This document shows, piece by piece, positions 9,736 through 19,237 of a stretch of 64,000 nt of DNA. The position numbers and the translations under genes were made by a program. The notes below the pieces were generated by a model. That model saw only the letters and a program-made list of their open reading frames with translations. It was not told the origin of the DNA and did not search any database. This DNA comes from Marinobacter nitratireducens (GTDB taxonomy: Bacteria > Pseudomonadota > Gammaproteobacteria > Pseudomonadales > Oleiphilaceae): NCBI RefSeq assembly GCF_000708045.1, contig NZ_ANIE01000006.1:124001-188000 (forward strand), written 5' to 3'. Numbering within the stretch: position 1 is the first letter of the stretch; the number at the start of each line of letters is the position of its first letter.

Positions 9736-10008
9736 ATGTCCGACAACACACCCTCTTCCGACAAGCCCGAGTTCAGCCGCCTCTGGTGGCACAGCCGCCG
9801 CGGCATGCTCGAACTGGACGTCCTGCTGATTCCTTTTCTGGAAAACGTCTACCGGGACCTGCCAGAAGAAGACCAGGCCCGCTATCGGAAACTGCTTAGC
9901 TGCGAAGATACCGACATGTTCGAGTGGTTCATGCAACGAAGCCGCCCGGAAGATCCGGACCTGCAACGCATGGTGGATATGATCCTGAATCGTGTCCAAC
10001 CGGATTGA
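9736..10008 (+). CDS. sdhE: Succinate dehydrogenase flavinylation factor SdhE
   Basis: This small 90-residue assembly factor promotes covalent FAD attachment to the succinate dehydrogenase flavoprotein. The conserved motif SRRGMLELD, with the RGxxE core, is at about residues 21-29. A compact helical body ([11 protein letters not shown]) follows. It lies between nadB and ygfX and overlaps ygfX by 17 bases, like the sdhE-ygfX pair of enterics. Confidence 0.92.
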   Translation: MSDNTPSSDKPEFSRLWWHSRRGMLELDVLLIPFLENVYRDLPEEDQARYRKLLSCEDTDMFEWFMQRSRPEDPDLQRMVDMILNRVQPD

Positions 10009-10456
10009 TATTCCTCTCTCAGCATCCATACCTGCGGGCCTGCTAAGCATCGTACCCTGGCTGGTCCTTTTGCTGTTTTCCTCAGTATCGGGCGCGATGG
10101 GCCATTCCTGGCTCTGGATCGGGACACTGGTGGCGTTCATCGGCGGCCTTTACCAATTCCGCTCAACCGGGATGCTCACGCTGGCCTCATCAGTCATTGC
10201 CGTGAGGCAGGACCAGGGAAGGCTCTCGGTGCTTCTGGCCGATGGCCGCGAAATCGGCGTCCGGGCAACGGGCAGCAGCAGGATCGGTTCTCGCCTGACA
10301 CTCTTGAAACTGCGTCCGGTCGACACCAGATTAGGCTCTTACTCAAGCATTCTTCTGGCCAGCACCCGCTGGTGGGGCGGAAACGTTCCGAACAACGAGT
10401 TTCGCCGTCTCAGGGTATGGCTTCGGCTCGGCAAATCCGAGCAAGACCACGCCTGA
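9992..10456 (+). CDS. YgfX-family membrane protein
   Basis: This 154-residue protein begins at GTG inside the last codons of sdhE. Two hydrophobic segments (about 10-30 and 38-55) are followed by a soluble domain, the layout of YgfX/CptA. In E. coli that protein partners SdhE and has been proposed as a membrane toxin affecting the cytoskeleton. Sequence conservation of this family is low, so the assignment rests on topology, size and overlap with sdhE. Confidence 0.75.
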   Translation: MSNRIDIPLSASIPAGLLSIVPWLVLLLFSSVSGAMGHSWLWIGTLVAFIGGLYQFRSTGMLTLASSVIAVRQDQGRLSVLLADGREIGVRATGSSRIGSRLTLLKLRPVDTRLGSYSSILLASTRWWGGNVPNNEFRRLRVWLRLGKSEQDHA

Positions 10457-10477
10457 ATCCACAACCCGGAGAGATCA

Positions 10478-11467
10478 ATGACAGATACTGGCAGCCACAA
10501 CCCGGCGCAATCGGTCAATGCAAGCAGCCCGTCGCCCACCTCGGGATGGGCGCGCGTGACTAACCAGGTCATCGTGCGCGTCACCGGCCCCGGCACCAAC
10601 CAGTTTCTCCAGGGGCAATTCAGCCAGCACCTGGATGAAGTAGTAACAGGGCACTCACCCCGCGCGGCAGCCTCTAACCCGAAAGGGCGCGCTTACTGCC
10701 TGACACGATTGGTTCGGGCTGGTGACGACGTCCTGATGACTCTGGACTCAGGTCTTGCTGACACCATCCTGAAACAGCTACGGAAATACCTGATGCTGTT
10801 CCGGGGCACATCGGCAGACCTCCTCGAGTCCGGCAGAGTCTATGGCATCCTCGGTACCGATGGGACATCCCTTGCCGCTGACGGGCTCGAGCAACCTGGG
10901 GATACCCGCGCCGTGGAGAACGGCTATCTGGTACGGGTGGAGCCCACAGCCGATGGAACGCAGCGCTTCGAACTCTGGCAAACGCAGGACGGCAACAACA
11001 CGCTGAAACCAGAGCATGAAATCCCACTCGCTGACTGGTTGGCATCTGAAATCGAAGCAGGCGTGCCGTCGCTCACCGACACCACCCTCGAATCCTATGT
11101 GCCACAAATGCTGAACTGGCACAGGCTGGGCGGAGTTCATTTCAAGAAGGGCTGCTATACCGGGCAGGAAATCATCGCTCGCATGCATTTTCTCGGGCAA
11201 CTCAAGAAAAGCCTCTACCGTCTCTCCATTGACAACAGTGAAACGGCACCCAAGCCTGGCACTCGGATTCTGTCTGGGGAACGCGCTGTGGGCGATGTTG
11301 TTAATGCCATTCGATACACAGACGGGCACGTCGAATTGCTGGCCGTCATTCGTCACGATGCGGCATCCGGCGATCTGAGTATCGAAGACAGCGGCGCCAT
11401 CCTGAATCCGCGCCCTCTTCCCTACAGCGTCCCTGAGCGGGAAGATCAAGCCTCTCCAGATACATAA
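10478..11467 (+). CDS. ygfZ: Folate-binding Fe-S cluster repair protein YgfZ
   Basis: This 329-residue member of the GcvT-like family supports Fe-S cluster maintenance using folate. The diagnostic motif KKGCYTGQEIIARMHFLG (KGCYxGQE with the conserved cysteine) is at about residues 223-240. The ATG follows GGAGAGATCA. It is the last gene of the nadB-sdhE-ygfX-ygfZ run, 21 bases after ygfX. Confidence 0.93.
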   Translation: MTDTGSHNPAQSVNASSPSPTSGWARVTNQVIVRVTGPGTNQFLQGQFSQHLDEVVTGHSPRAAASNPKGRAYCLTRLVRAGDDVLMTLDSGLADTILKQLRKYLMLFRGTSADLLESGRVYGILGTDGTSLAADGLEQPGDTRAVENGYLVRVEPTADGTQRFELWQTQDGNNTLKPEHEIPLADWLASEIEAGVPSLTDTTLESYVPQMLNWHRLGGVHFKKGCYTGQEIIARMHFLGQLKKSLYRLSIDNSETAPKPGTRILSGERAVGDVVNAIRYTDGHVELLAVIRHDAASGDLSIEDSGAILNPRPLPYSVPEREDQASPDT

Positions 11468-11492
11468 GTTGACAGGCAAATACTCGGGAATT

Positions 11493-11501
11493 TGCTATAA
11501 A
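11493..11501 (+). promoter_or_regulatory. Extended -10 promoter element before the HDOD gene
   Basis: TGCTATAAA forms an extended -10 (TG at 11493-11494, TATAAA at 11496-11501). A nearby TTGACA at 11469 is 21 bases away, too far for a standard -35, so the extended -10 is the better support. It lies 82 bases upstream of the HDOD start. Confidence 0.45.
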
Positions 11502-11582
11502 TAGAGTCACGTAAAGAACTTTTCTGGGGGAGCGGCAATCCCTGCCTGTTTCCCACTTCAGACCAGCGGATAATGACCACCC

Positions 11583-12416
11583 ATGTCGAACATTGTCGAA
11601 ACCATTAAAACCGAACTGATCTCTGCCATCGAGAATGACAAACTGGTGCTTCCCACTCTGCCGGAGGTTGCTCTTCAGGTGCGGGAAATTGCTGAATCGG
11701 AGGATTCCGCAATTGCTGATCTTGTAAAGGTCATCAGCAACGACACGGCTCTGTCTGCTCGTATCATCCGGGTATGTAACAGCCCCCTCTTTCGTGGCAG
11801 CCGGGCCATCGAAAACTTGAACATGGCGGTCAGTCGTCTGGGTATGGCCTACACCAGCAACCTGGCCATGGGTCTCGCCATGGAACAGATGTTCCAGGCA
11901 ACCTCTGACATGATCGACAAGCGCCTGCGGGCCACCTGGCAAACCAGCACCGAGGTCGCCGGCGTGTGCCACGTGTTGGCTCAGCACTACACAAAGCTCA
12001 AGCCCGACCAGGCCACCCTTGCCGGGCTCGTTCACCTGATCGGCGTTCTGCCAATCCTCCGCTACGTTGAGGACAAGGACATCCAGATCAGCTCCATCAT
12101 GCTGGACAACGTGATTGATGAGCTGCACCCACGAATTGGGTCAACCATCCTCAAAAAATGGGACTTCCCGAAAGAGTTGCAGAACGTGCCGCTGGAATAC
12201 GCCAACTTCCAACGGGAAGTACCTGCGCCGGATTACGCCGACCTGGTCATGGTCGCCAACCTTCAGTTGGTCGCCGGTACCGATCACCCCTGGACAGAAA
12301 TGGACTGGAATACCATCAGTGCCTTCAACCGCCTTGGCCTCGACCCCAATATCGACATGAGCGAGGAAGAAGATCTGAACGCCCAGATGGAAGCGGCGAT
12401 GGCCCTGCTTCAGTAA
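11583..12416 (+). CDS. HDOD domain protein
   Basis: This 277-residue protein is mostly one HDOD domain (about 18-215), starting LPTLPEVALQVREIAE. HDOD is a degenerate HD fold without nucleotide hydrolase residues and is common in bacterial signalling. No second output domain is visible. The gene has its own promoter and converges on ung with only three bases between the stops. Its partner is unknown. Confidence 0.88.
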   Translation: MSNIVETIKTELISAIENDKLVLPTLPEVALQVREIAESEDSAIADLVKVISNDTALSARIIRVCNSPLFRGSRAIENLNMAVSRLGMAYTSNLAMGLAMEQMFQATSDMIDKRLRATWQTSTEVAGVCHVLAQHYTKLKPDQATLAGLVHLIGVLPILRYVEDKDIQISSIMLDNVIDELHPRIGSTILKKWDFPKELQNVPLEYANFQREVPAPDYADLVMVANLQLVAGTDHPWTEMDWNTISAFNRLGLDPNIDMSEEEDLNAQMEAAMALLQ

Positions 12417-12419
12417 GAG

Positions 12420-13151
12420 CTACTTTCGATACCGGGCGATCAGCTCGGCTTTGGAGGGCAGCGCCCAGTCTATGGGTGGCTGCCCTTTTTGTTGCAGCCA
12501 ATCGTTAGCCTTGGAGAAGTGCTTGCATCCGAAGAAGCCGCGGTAGGCACTCAGCGGTGAGGGGTGAGGGCCATCGAGCACCAGGTGTCGATTGCGGTCA
12601 ATGTGCTGCCCCTTCTTCTTGGCATAGCTGCCCCAGAGTAGAAACACCACACCTTCACGTTCCCGATTGATGGTTTCGATAACCCGGTCGGTAAACGTCT
12701 CCCACCCTTTGCCCTGATGGGCTCCAGCCTGGGACTGAACAACCGTCAGAACGCTATTTAGCAGCAAGACGCCCTGATCAGCCCACGGCTGCAGACAGCC
12801 GTGATCTGGAGGAGCAATACCCAGGTCAGCCTGGATTTCCTTGAAGATATTTACCAGAGACGGTGGCGTAGGCACATCGGGACGCACCGAGAAACACAAG
12901 CCATGGGCCTGTCCCGGCCCGTGATAGGGATCCTGTCCCAGTATCACAACCGATACCTTGTCCAGCGGTGTGCTGTTCAGGGCATTGAAGCAGAGGTGAC
13001 TTGGAGGAAAGAGAACCTTGCCGGCCTGTTCCTCCGAAGCCAGAAACTCCGCCAGTTCCTGCAGGTAGGGCTGACGGAATTCGCCTTGCAGATGTTCGGA
13101 CCACCCCCGGTCCGGTCTTAGCTGACTGGCCAGCACCTCAACCGGGGACAC
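12420..13151 (-). CDS. ung: Uracil-DNA glycosylase
   Basis: This base-excision repair enzyme removes uracil from DNA. The catalytic water-activating loop GQDPYHG, the uracil-pocket region LLNSVLTV and the DNA-intercalation loop [13 protein letters not shown] are intact. I chose GTG 13151, five bases after the lysS stop, with AGGAG about nine bases upstream inside the lysS tail. This gives 243 residues. A longer frame reaches into lysS but adds non-homologous sequence. It is probably cotranscribed with lysS. Confidence 0.94.
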   Translation of the reverse strand: MSPVEVLASQLRPDRGWSEHLQGEFRQPYLQELAEFLASEEQAGKVLFPPSHLCFNALNSTPLDKVSVVILGQDPYHGPGQAHGLCFSVRPDVPTPPSLVNIFKEIQADLGIAPPDHGCLQPWADQGVLLLNSVLTVVQSQAGAHQGKGWETFTDRVIETINREREGVVFLLWGSYAKKKGQHIDRNRHLVLDGPHPSPLSAYRGFFGCKHFSKANDWLQQKGQPPIDWALPSKAELIARYRK

Positions 13152-13155
13152 AGTA

Positions 13156-14697
13156 TTACTCCTCGCCCTCAGCCGCGTGCTGCCCGGCCTTATGTTCGGG
13201 ACGCATATGCGGGAACAGGATGACATCACGGATGGACGGTGAGTTGGTCAACAACATGGTCAGGCGGTCGATACCGATACCTTCGCCGGCCGTAGGCGGC
13301 AGACCGTATTCCAGAGCCATGACATAGTCTTCATCGTAGAACATAGCCTCGTCGTCGCCCGCGTCCTTTTCCGCAACCTGGGCCCGGAAACGCTCGGCCT
13401 GATCTTCCGCATCGTTAAGCTCGGAGAAACCATTGGCCAGCTCACGACCACCGACGAAGAACTCAAACCGCTCGGTGACGAACGGATCGCTGTCTTTGCA
13501 ACGGGCCAGCGGAGACACTTCTTTCGGATAATCGGTGATAAAGGTCGGCTGAATCAGCAGGTGCTCGGCCGTTGCCTCGAAAATCTCGATCTGGACCTTG
13601 CCCAGCCCCCAGGTATCCTTGAGCTGGATGCCGAGATTCCCGGCCACGCGGCGCGCACTGGCCTCGTCGCCGAGCTGGCCGGCCTGGATATCCGGGTTGT
13701 GCTCCAGGATCGCCTCAACCACAGTCATACGCTTGAACGGCTTACCAAAATCATACTCTACGGTCTCCACTTCGCCGTCGGCGAGCTCACGGGTATTGAC
13801 CACGGTCGTGGTACCCAGAACGTCCTTCGTAATCTGCCGCAGCATGTCCTCAGTGAGATCCATCAGGTCTTCGTAGTCTGCGTAAGCCTGGTAGAACTCA
13901 ACCATGGTGAATTCCGGATTATGGCGGGTCGAAAGACCCTCATTCCGGAAGTTCCGGTTAATCTCGAAAACCCGTTCGAAACCGCCAACCACGAGCCGCT
14001 TCAGATACAGCTCCGGGGCAATCCGCAGATACATATCAATGCTCAGGGCATTGTGGTGAGTAACAAACGGACGCGCCGTCGCACCACCCGGAATGACCTG
14101 AAGCATCGGCGTCTCAACTTCCATGAAACCACGGGCGTTGAAGTAGCTGCGCATGCTGTTAATGATCCCGGTACGCACCTGGAATGTTTTCCGGGTTTCC
14201 TCGTTGACCATCAGATCCACATACCGGTGGCGATAGCGGGCTTCCATGTCGGTCAGGCCCTTGTGCTTTTCCGGCAACGGACGCAGCGACTTGGTCAGCA
14301 GCACGTACTCGTCCATGGTGACGTAGAGATCACCTTTACCCGACTTGGACAGCGTACCCCGAACACCGATGATATCGCCCAGATCCCAGTGCTTGGTTTC
14401 CTTCTGCACGTGCTTGGCTGCGTATACCTGGATGCGGCCGGTCATATCCTGAACAACCTTGAACGCCTTACGATCCAGCATCATGCGGCCGGCCACGGCC
14501 ACCTTGATGTCCAGCTTTTCCAGTTCTTCCTTGCTCTTATCACCGTATTGTTTCTGCAACTCTGCAGCGGTGCTGTCGCGACGGAAATCATTCGGGAACG
14601 GATTGCCTTCGGTACGCATCTCGGCCAGTTTGGCTCGGCGCTCGGCAATCAGCTTGTTGTCCTCGTGCTGGGTAGCGCTCTGGGTTTGCTCAGTCAT
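13156..14697 (-). CDS. lysS: Lysyl-tRNA synthetase, class II
   Basis: This 513-residue enzyme charges tRNA-Lys. The N-terminal OB-fold anticodon domain covers about 65-150. Class II motif 2 ([15 protein letters not shown]) and motif 3 ([11 protein letters not shown]) are intact. It lies 52 bases downstream of prfB, the conserved prfB-lysS order of enterics and pseudomonads. Confidence 0.97.
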   Translation of the reverse strand: MTEQTQSATQHEDNKLIAERRAKLAEMRTEGNPFPNDFRRDSTAAELQKQYGDKSKEELEKLDIKVAVAGRMMLDRKAFKVVQDMTGRIQVYAAKHVQKETKHWDLGDIIGVRGTLSKSGKGDLYVTMDEYVLLTKSLRPLPEKHKGLTDMEARYRHRYVDLMVNEETRKTFQVRTGIINSMRSYFNARGFMEVETPMLQVIPGGATARPFVTHHNALSIDMYLRIAPELYLKRLVVGGFERVFEINRNFRNEGLSTRHNPEFTMVEFYQAYADYEDLMDLTEDMLRQITKDVLGTTTVVNTRELADGEVETVEYDFGKPFKRMTVVEAILEHNPDIQAGQLGDEASARRVAGNLGIQLKDTWGLGKVQIEIFEATAEHLLIQPTFITDYPKEVSPLARCKDSDPFVTERFEFFVGGRELANGFSELNDAEDQAERFRAQVAEKDAGDDEAMFYDEDYVMALEYGLPPTAGEGIGIDRLTMLLTNSPSIRDVILFPHMRPEHKAGQHAAEGEE

Positions 14698-14749
14698 GTT
14701 GGCTCACTAAAATCGGGATTGAATCCGGTTTAACGGTTGATGGCGCCGC

Positions 14750-15845
14750 TTACAGCGCCATCTTGAGGCTGGCTTCGATGAACTTGTCGATATCACCGTC
14801 CAGAACCGTCTGGGTATTGCTGGTTTCCACCTTGGTCCGCAGGTCCTTGATTCGGCTATCATCAAGAACATAGGAGCGAATCTGGCTACCCCAGCCAATG
14901 TCTGCCTTTGCGTCTTCCGCCTTCTGCTTCTCGGCGTTGCGCAGCTGCATTTCACGCTCGAACAGTTTGGCCTTGAGCTGCTTCATGGCCTGATCTTTGT
15001 TCTGGTGCTGACTCCGGCCCGCCTGACACGCAACCACAATACCGGTCGGGTTGTGGGTCAATCGCACTGCAGATTCGGTCCGGTTAACGTGCTGACCACC
15101 GGCACCGGAAGCGCGGTATACATCAACCCTCAGATCCGCAGGGTTGATATCGATCTCGAAGCTGTCATCCACTTCCGGAGACACAAAGACAGAAGAGAAT
15201 GACGTATGGCGGCGATTGCCGGAATCGAACGGTGACTTGCGCACCAGGCGGTGCACACCGGTCTCTGTCCGCAACCAGCCATAAGCGTATTCGCCCTGGA
15301 TGTGAATGGTGGCACTCTTGATGCCTGCCACTTCACCTTCCTGCAATTCAACGATCTCTGACTTGAACCCGCGACGTTCAGCCCAACGCAGGTACATCCT
15401 CAGCAGCATGTTGGCCCAGTCCTGGGCCTCGGTGCCACCGGAACCGGCCTGAATGTCCAGATAAGCGTTATTGGCATCCATCTCGCCGGAGAACATGCGG
15501 CGGAACTCAAGTTTCTCGAGATCTTTGTCGAGACCGCCAAGATCGTTCTCGATCTCTTCCACGGTGCCTTCATCGTCTTCCTCGACCGCCATTTCCAGCA
15601 GACTCTCGGCATCCGCGAGTCCATTGGTGAGGTTGTCGATGGTTTTGACGATCAGCCCGAGATCGGACTGCTCTTTACCAAGCGCCTGGGCCCGCTCGGG
15701 GTCGTCCCAGACGGTGGGAAGCTCAAGTTCCCGTTCTACTTCGACCAGTCGCTCACTACGCTGATCGTAGTCAAAGATACCCCCTGAGCGCTTCAGTGCG
15801 CTCGCGAAGCTCTTTGATCTTCGTCACTATGGGATTAATTTCCAT
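14750..15845 (-). CDS. prfB: Peptide chain release factor 2, joined by programmed +1 frameshift
   Basis: RF2 recognises UAA and UGA stop codons. The gene is in two frames. ATG 15845 begins a 24-codon leader frame ending at in-frame TGA (15771-15773); a +1 shift at CTT-TGA-C continues into the main frame, giving 364 residues in total. The codon-recognition motif SPF (RKSPFDSG) and the catalytic GGQ ([10 protein letters not shown]) are present. AAAGGA precedes the start. Continuity of the frame would be missed by simple gene callers, which would start near 15592. Confidence 0.95.
15771..15785 (-). promoter_or_regulatory. prfB programmed +1 frameshift site
   Basis: The minus strand reads AGGGGGTATCTTTGAC: an internal Shine-Dalgarno-like AGGGGG (15780-15785), three bases, the slippery CTT, then TGA C. 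It matches the known E. coli element. Low RF2 levels favour the shift, so RF2 controls its own synthesis. Confidence 0.95.
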
Positions 15846-15904
15846 GAATCCTTTACTCGCTATGGACAATGGTGAGTAAAAACAGTGGCGGAATTCTACC
15901 GGAA

Positions 15905-15930
15905 TTTCCCCGGTAAATCAGCCGGGGAAA
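15905..15930. other. Hairpin upstream of prfB
   Basis: A perfect 9-bp stem (TTTCCCCGG with CCGGGGAAA) has an 8-base loop and lies 60 bases upstream of the prfB start. No T run follows on either strand, so it is more likely a leader structure than a terminator. Confidence 0.5.
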
Positions 15931-15984
15931 CCGCAACACTCGTTGCTATGCCGTTAAATTCGCAGAGTGTCTGACTGCCGTGGG

Positions 15985-16063
15985 GGTGGGGATGCTTTTC
16001 TTCTGGGAAAAAGATGTCTGAGCGTAGCGAGTTGCTTTTTCCCAGAAGAAAAGCATCCCCACC
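15985..16063. repeat. Long perfect inverted repeat between recJ and prfB
   Basis: Two 28-base arms (15985-16012 and 16036-16063) are perfect reverse complements. The 23-base loop contains TGAGCGTAGCGAG. The arms end in GGGGATG on the outside and AAAAA on the inside. No T tract follows the stem, so it is unlike a normal terminator. An apparent ORF starting in the loop (MSERSELL) is an artefact of the repeat. The recJ-prfB gap (16082-15846) holds only this and the smaller hairpin. Confidence 0.9.
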
Positions 16064-16082
16064 TCCGCGGCCACCCCCCCAG

Positions 16083-17819
16083 CTATACAGGCAATGGTTC
16101 CAGATAGTCGATCAGCAACTGGAGATTGGTTCTGCCACGAAAGGTATTGGCGTCCGGCTTATAGACCACCCGAGCACCGGTCTTGGTGTAATCGGGCACT
16201 TCCGGGCCGGTATTGAAGGCGATACCGTCGACGATGCCGCTGCCATCCATGGGCTGGAGGACGAGCTTGAGGTGGTTTTCGCCAACGATACGCTGATTGA
16301 CGACACGGAATTCACCATCGAAAACCGGCTCCGGGAAATGCTGTCCCCAGGGCCCTGCCCGCTTCAAGAGGTTCGCGGTGTCGAGGCTGAGTTCGCCAAC
16401 ACTTAGCGGGCCATCCGTCACAATAGCCGCTTCCAGATCCTCGGCTTTGACAGAATCCCTCACGGCTTGATCGAAGGCCTTACCGAAAGCTTCCAGGTCG
16501 TCTTTGTCAATGGTCATGCCGGCTGCCATGGCGTGGCCGCCGTACTTCTTCATCATGCCCGGGTGACGGGCGTCGACGACTGCCAGAGCGTCGCGAATGT
16601 GTAGCCCCGGAATGGACCTGGCGGAGCCTTTGAGATGCTCGCCATCGTCATCTGGCGCGAAGGCGATGGTCGGGCGATGGGTCTGTTCACGTATCCTTGC
16701 GGCAAGTATACCGATGACGCCCTGGTGCCAATCGGGATCAAACAGCGCCAGCCCCCATGGCAGACCATCGATATCCAGTGACATGGAAGCCAACAGGTCC
16801 TGAGCCTGGGCTTTCATGTCCTTTTCGATTGTCCGACGCTCGCGATTGAAGGTATCCAGCTCCTTTGCAAGCCGGCGAGCTTCATCCGGGCTGTCAGCCA
16901 ACAGGCAGGCGATGCCGATACTCATATCGTCCAGGCGACCGGCCGCGTTCAATCTGGGTCCGACGACAAATCCGAGATCCGTCGAGCTGATGGCCGTGTA
17001 ATCCCGCCCGGCCACCTCCAGCAACGCAAGGATGCCTGGGCGGGCTTCGCCCTTGCGTATCCGGCGTAGGCCCTGCTCTACAAATATCCGGTTGTTGTGA
17101 TCCAGCGGCACCACGTCTGCCACAGTACCCAGAGCAACAAGATCAAGCAGGTGCCCCAGATTTGGCTCAGGCGTTGGCAGACTCCCGGCGTCACGCAGAT
17201 GTTTACGCAGGGCCGTCAGCACATAAAACATGACCCCAACGCCCGCAGCATTTTTACTGAGAAAAGGACAACCGGGTTGATTCGGGTTCACGATCGCATC
17301 AGCATCCGGTAACACCTCTCCAGCCAGATGGTGATCGGTAACGATGACTTTGATGCCGAGGTTCTGAGCCGCTTTTACGCCTTCAACAGCAGAAATACCG
17401 TTATCTACAGTGACCATCAGGTCGGGGAGTTCACCTTCGTGGTGCAACCTTTCAATGATGCCTGGCGTCAGCCCGTATCCATCCGAAAAGCGACTGGGCA
17501 CCCGGAAATCGATGTCGGCGACACCGAGCATGGTCAAGCCGAGCATGGCAACCGCAGTACTGGTTGCACCATCCGCGTCAAAATCTCCGAGAACCAGCAC
17601 TTTTTGCTTCTGGATAATGGCCTCAGCAAGCAGCCCGACAGCTCGCTCAATACCCCTGAGCTCCATCGGCGAGGCCAGGTGCTTCAGGGTATAGCTGAGT
17701 TCATCGTCGGAGCGAATGCCCCGGGCGGCGTAAAGGCGACGGAGAATCGGTGGGAGACTAGCCCCCCAGACCGGACTGGAGTCCGGTTGGGGGCGACGCA
17801 GAATCTTCTTTGGAGTCAT
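16083..17819 (-). CDS. recJ: Single-strand DNA exonuclease RecJ
   Basis: This 5'-3' single-strand exonuclease acts in RecF-pathway recombination, mismatch repair and base-excision repair. The DHH phosphoesterase motifs VLGDFDADGATS and VTDHHLAGE, then LNAAGRLDD and the C-terminal DHHA1 motif GGHAMAAG, are intact. The length of 578 residues is normal. Its ATG lies six bases after the thrC stop, so it is cotranscribed with hom-thrC, as in Pseudomonas. Confidence 0.96.
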   Translation of the reverse strand: MTPKKILRRPQPDSSPVWGASLPPILRRLYAARGIRSDDELSYTLKHLASPMELRGIERAVGLLAEAIIQKQKVLVLGDFDADGATSTAVAMLGLTMLGVADIDFRVPSRFSDGYGLTPGIIERLHHEGELPDLMVTVDNGISAVEGVKAAQNLGIKVIVTDHHLAGEVLPDADAIVNPNQPGCPFLSKNAAGVGVMFYVLTALRKHLRDAGSLPTPEPNLGHLLDLVALGTVADVVPLDHNNRIFVEQGLRRIRKGEARPGILALLEVAGRDYTAISSTDLGFVVGPRLNAAGRLDDMSIGIACLLADSPDEARRLAKELDTFNRERRTIEKDMKAQAQDLLASMSLDIDGLPWGLALFDPDWHQGVIGILAARIREQTHRPTIAFAPDDDGEHLKGSARSIPGLHIRDALAVVDARHPGMMKKYGGHAMAAGMTIDKDDLEAFGKAFDQAVRDSVKAEDLEAAIVTDGPLSVGELSLDTANLLKRAGPWGQHFPEPVFDGEFRVVNQRIVGENHLKLVLQPMDGSGIVDGIAFNTGPEVPDYTKTGARVVYKPDANTFRGRTNLQLLIDYLEPLPV

Positions 17820-17825
17820 ACCCGG

Positions 17826-19226
17826 TCAGGCGTTTTTCCAGTGTTCGGCGATGAACGACTGAACACCGGTCACATCATTATCCAGCACCGTGTAGCGCTC
17901 TTCCCGCTCGAACAGATCAGCCATGTGAGGCGGAAGCTCGGGCTTGACGGTCAGTCCAGACTCGGCGATGGCGTCCGGGAATTTGGCGGGATGCGCTGTC
18001 CCCAGAGTAATCATTGGAACCGATGGGTCACGACGACAGTTACGGGCGGCCTTAACACCAATCGCGGTGTGAGGATCCAGCAAATATTCGTTCTGCTCAA
18101 ACACCTCTCGAATGGTCTCGCAGGTGGTTTTATCATCCACTGCGTCGCTGTCAAACAGCTTGCGAGCATGGCGCCAGCGATAATCTTCAATGCTGACCGG
18201 CCCCTTGGCGGCGTTTTCCAGCAGCTCCTTGACTGCTGCGCCATCCCGACCGTGCAGATCAAACAGCAGCCGCTCGAAGTTACTGGACACCATGATGTCC
18301 ATACTCGGGGACAGCGTATGCTCCAGCTGGTGCTGTTCGTAGCGGTTACCGCTCATGAATCGGTGCAGAATGTCATTGCGATTGGTTGCAATAACCAGCT
18401 GGGAAATCGGCAGCCCCATCTTTTTGGCCAGGTAGCCGGCAAAGATATCACCGAAGTTACCGGTCGGTACCGAGAACGCCATGCTCCGATCCGGCCCACC
18501 AAGTGCCAGGGAGGCCTGGAAGTAGTAGACGATCTGGGCCATGATCCGGGCCCAGTTGATGGAATTCACCGCGGCAAGCTGGGTTTTGCCGCCCAGGAAA
18601 GACTGATCACCAAAGCTTTCCTTGACCATCTTCTGGCAGTCGTCAAAGTTACCCTCGACCGCAATGTTGTGAATATTATCGCCGATGACGGTTGTCATCT
18701 GACGCCGCTGAACCTCGGATACCCGCTGATGTGGATGCAGGATAAAAATATCCACATGCTCGCAGTGGCGGCAGCCTTCAATCGCGGCCGACCCGGTATC
18801 CCCCGAGGTCGCACCCATGATGACCACGTGCTGCTTGCGTTTTTCGAGAACGTAATCCAGCAACCTGCCCAGCAGTTGCAAGGCAAAATCCTTGAACGCC
18901 AGTGTCGGTCCCCGGAACAGCTCCAGCACCCATTCGTTGGTATCAAGCTGAACCAGTGGCGCTACGGCCTTGTGGGCAAAACCCGCGTAGGTTTCGTCCA
19001 GCATCTTGCGGAAATCATCTTCCGGAATCGCATCGCTCACAAACGGGTGCATGATATTGAACGCAAGTTCGCTGTAGCTCAGCCCACGCCAGCTGCGAAT
19101 TTCCTCAAGACTGAAGTGCGGGAGGGATTCGGGAACGTAAAGGCCGCCGTCGCTGGCAAGACCTGTCAGGAGAACGTCTTCAAAGCCCAATGCGGGCGCT
19201 TCACCCCGCGTACTGATATATCTCAC
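17826..19226 (-). CDS. thrC: Threonine synthase
   Basis: This PLP enzyme converts O-phosphohomoserine to threonine. The PLP lysine motif LAFKDFALQLLG is near residue 108 and the phosphate-binding loop GATSGDTGSAA follows. The 466-residue length fits the long bacterial class. The start is GTG (VRYISTRGEAP) with AGG about ten bases upstream. It lies 11 bases after hom and six bases before recJ. Confidence 0.96.
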   Translation of the reverse strand: MRYISTRGEAPALGFEDVLLTGLASDGGLYVPESLPHFSLEEIRSWRGLSYSELAFNIMHPFVSDAIPEDDFRKMLDETYAGFAHKAVAPLVQLDTNEWVLELFRGPTLAFKDFALQLLGRLLDYVLEKRKQHVVIMGATSGDTGSAAIEGCRHCEHVDIFILHPHQRVSEVQRRQMTTVIGDNIHNIAVEGNFDDCQKMVKESFGDQSFLGGKTQLAAVNSINWARIMAQIVYYFQASLALGGPDRSMAFSVPTGNFGDIFAGYLAKKMGLPISQLVIATNRNDILHRFMSGNRYEQHQLEHTLSPSMDIMVSSNFERLLFDLHGRDGAAVKELLENAAKGPVSIEDYRWRHARKLFDSDAVDDKTTCETIREVFEQNEYLLDPHTAIGVKAARNCRRDPSVPMITLGTAHPAKFPDAIAESGLTVKPELPPHMADLFEREERYTVLDNDVTGVQSFIAEHWKNA

Positions 19227-19237
19227 GTGCGTACCTG

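Noticed and set aside
11469..11474. TTGACA as a -35 for the HDOD gene
   Set aside because: It is 21 bases from the -10, outside the usual 16-18; the extended -10 is a better explanation.
16014..16406. Plus-strand frame beginning MSERSELL
   Set aside because: It starts in the loop of the inverted repeat and then runs antisense through recJ. The apparent start is a by-product of the repeat.
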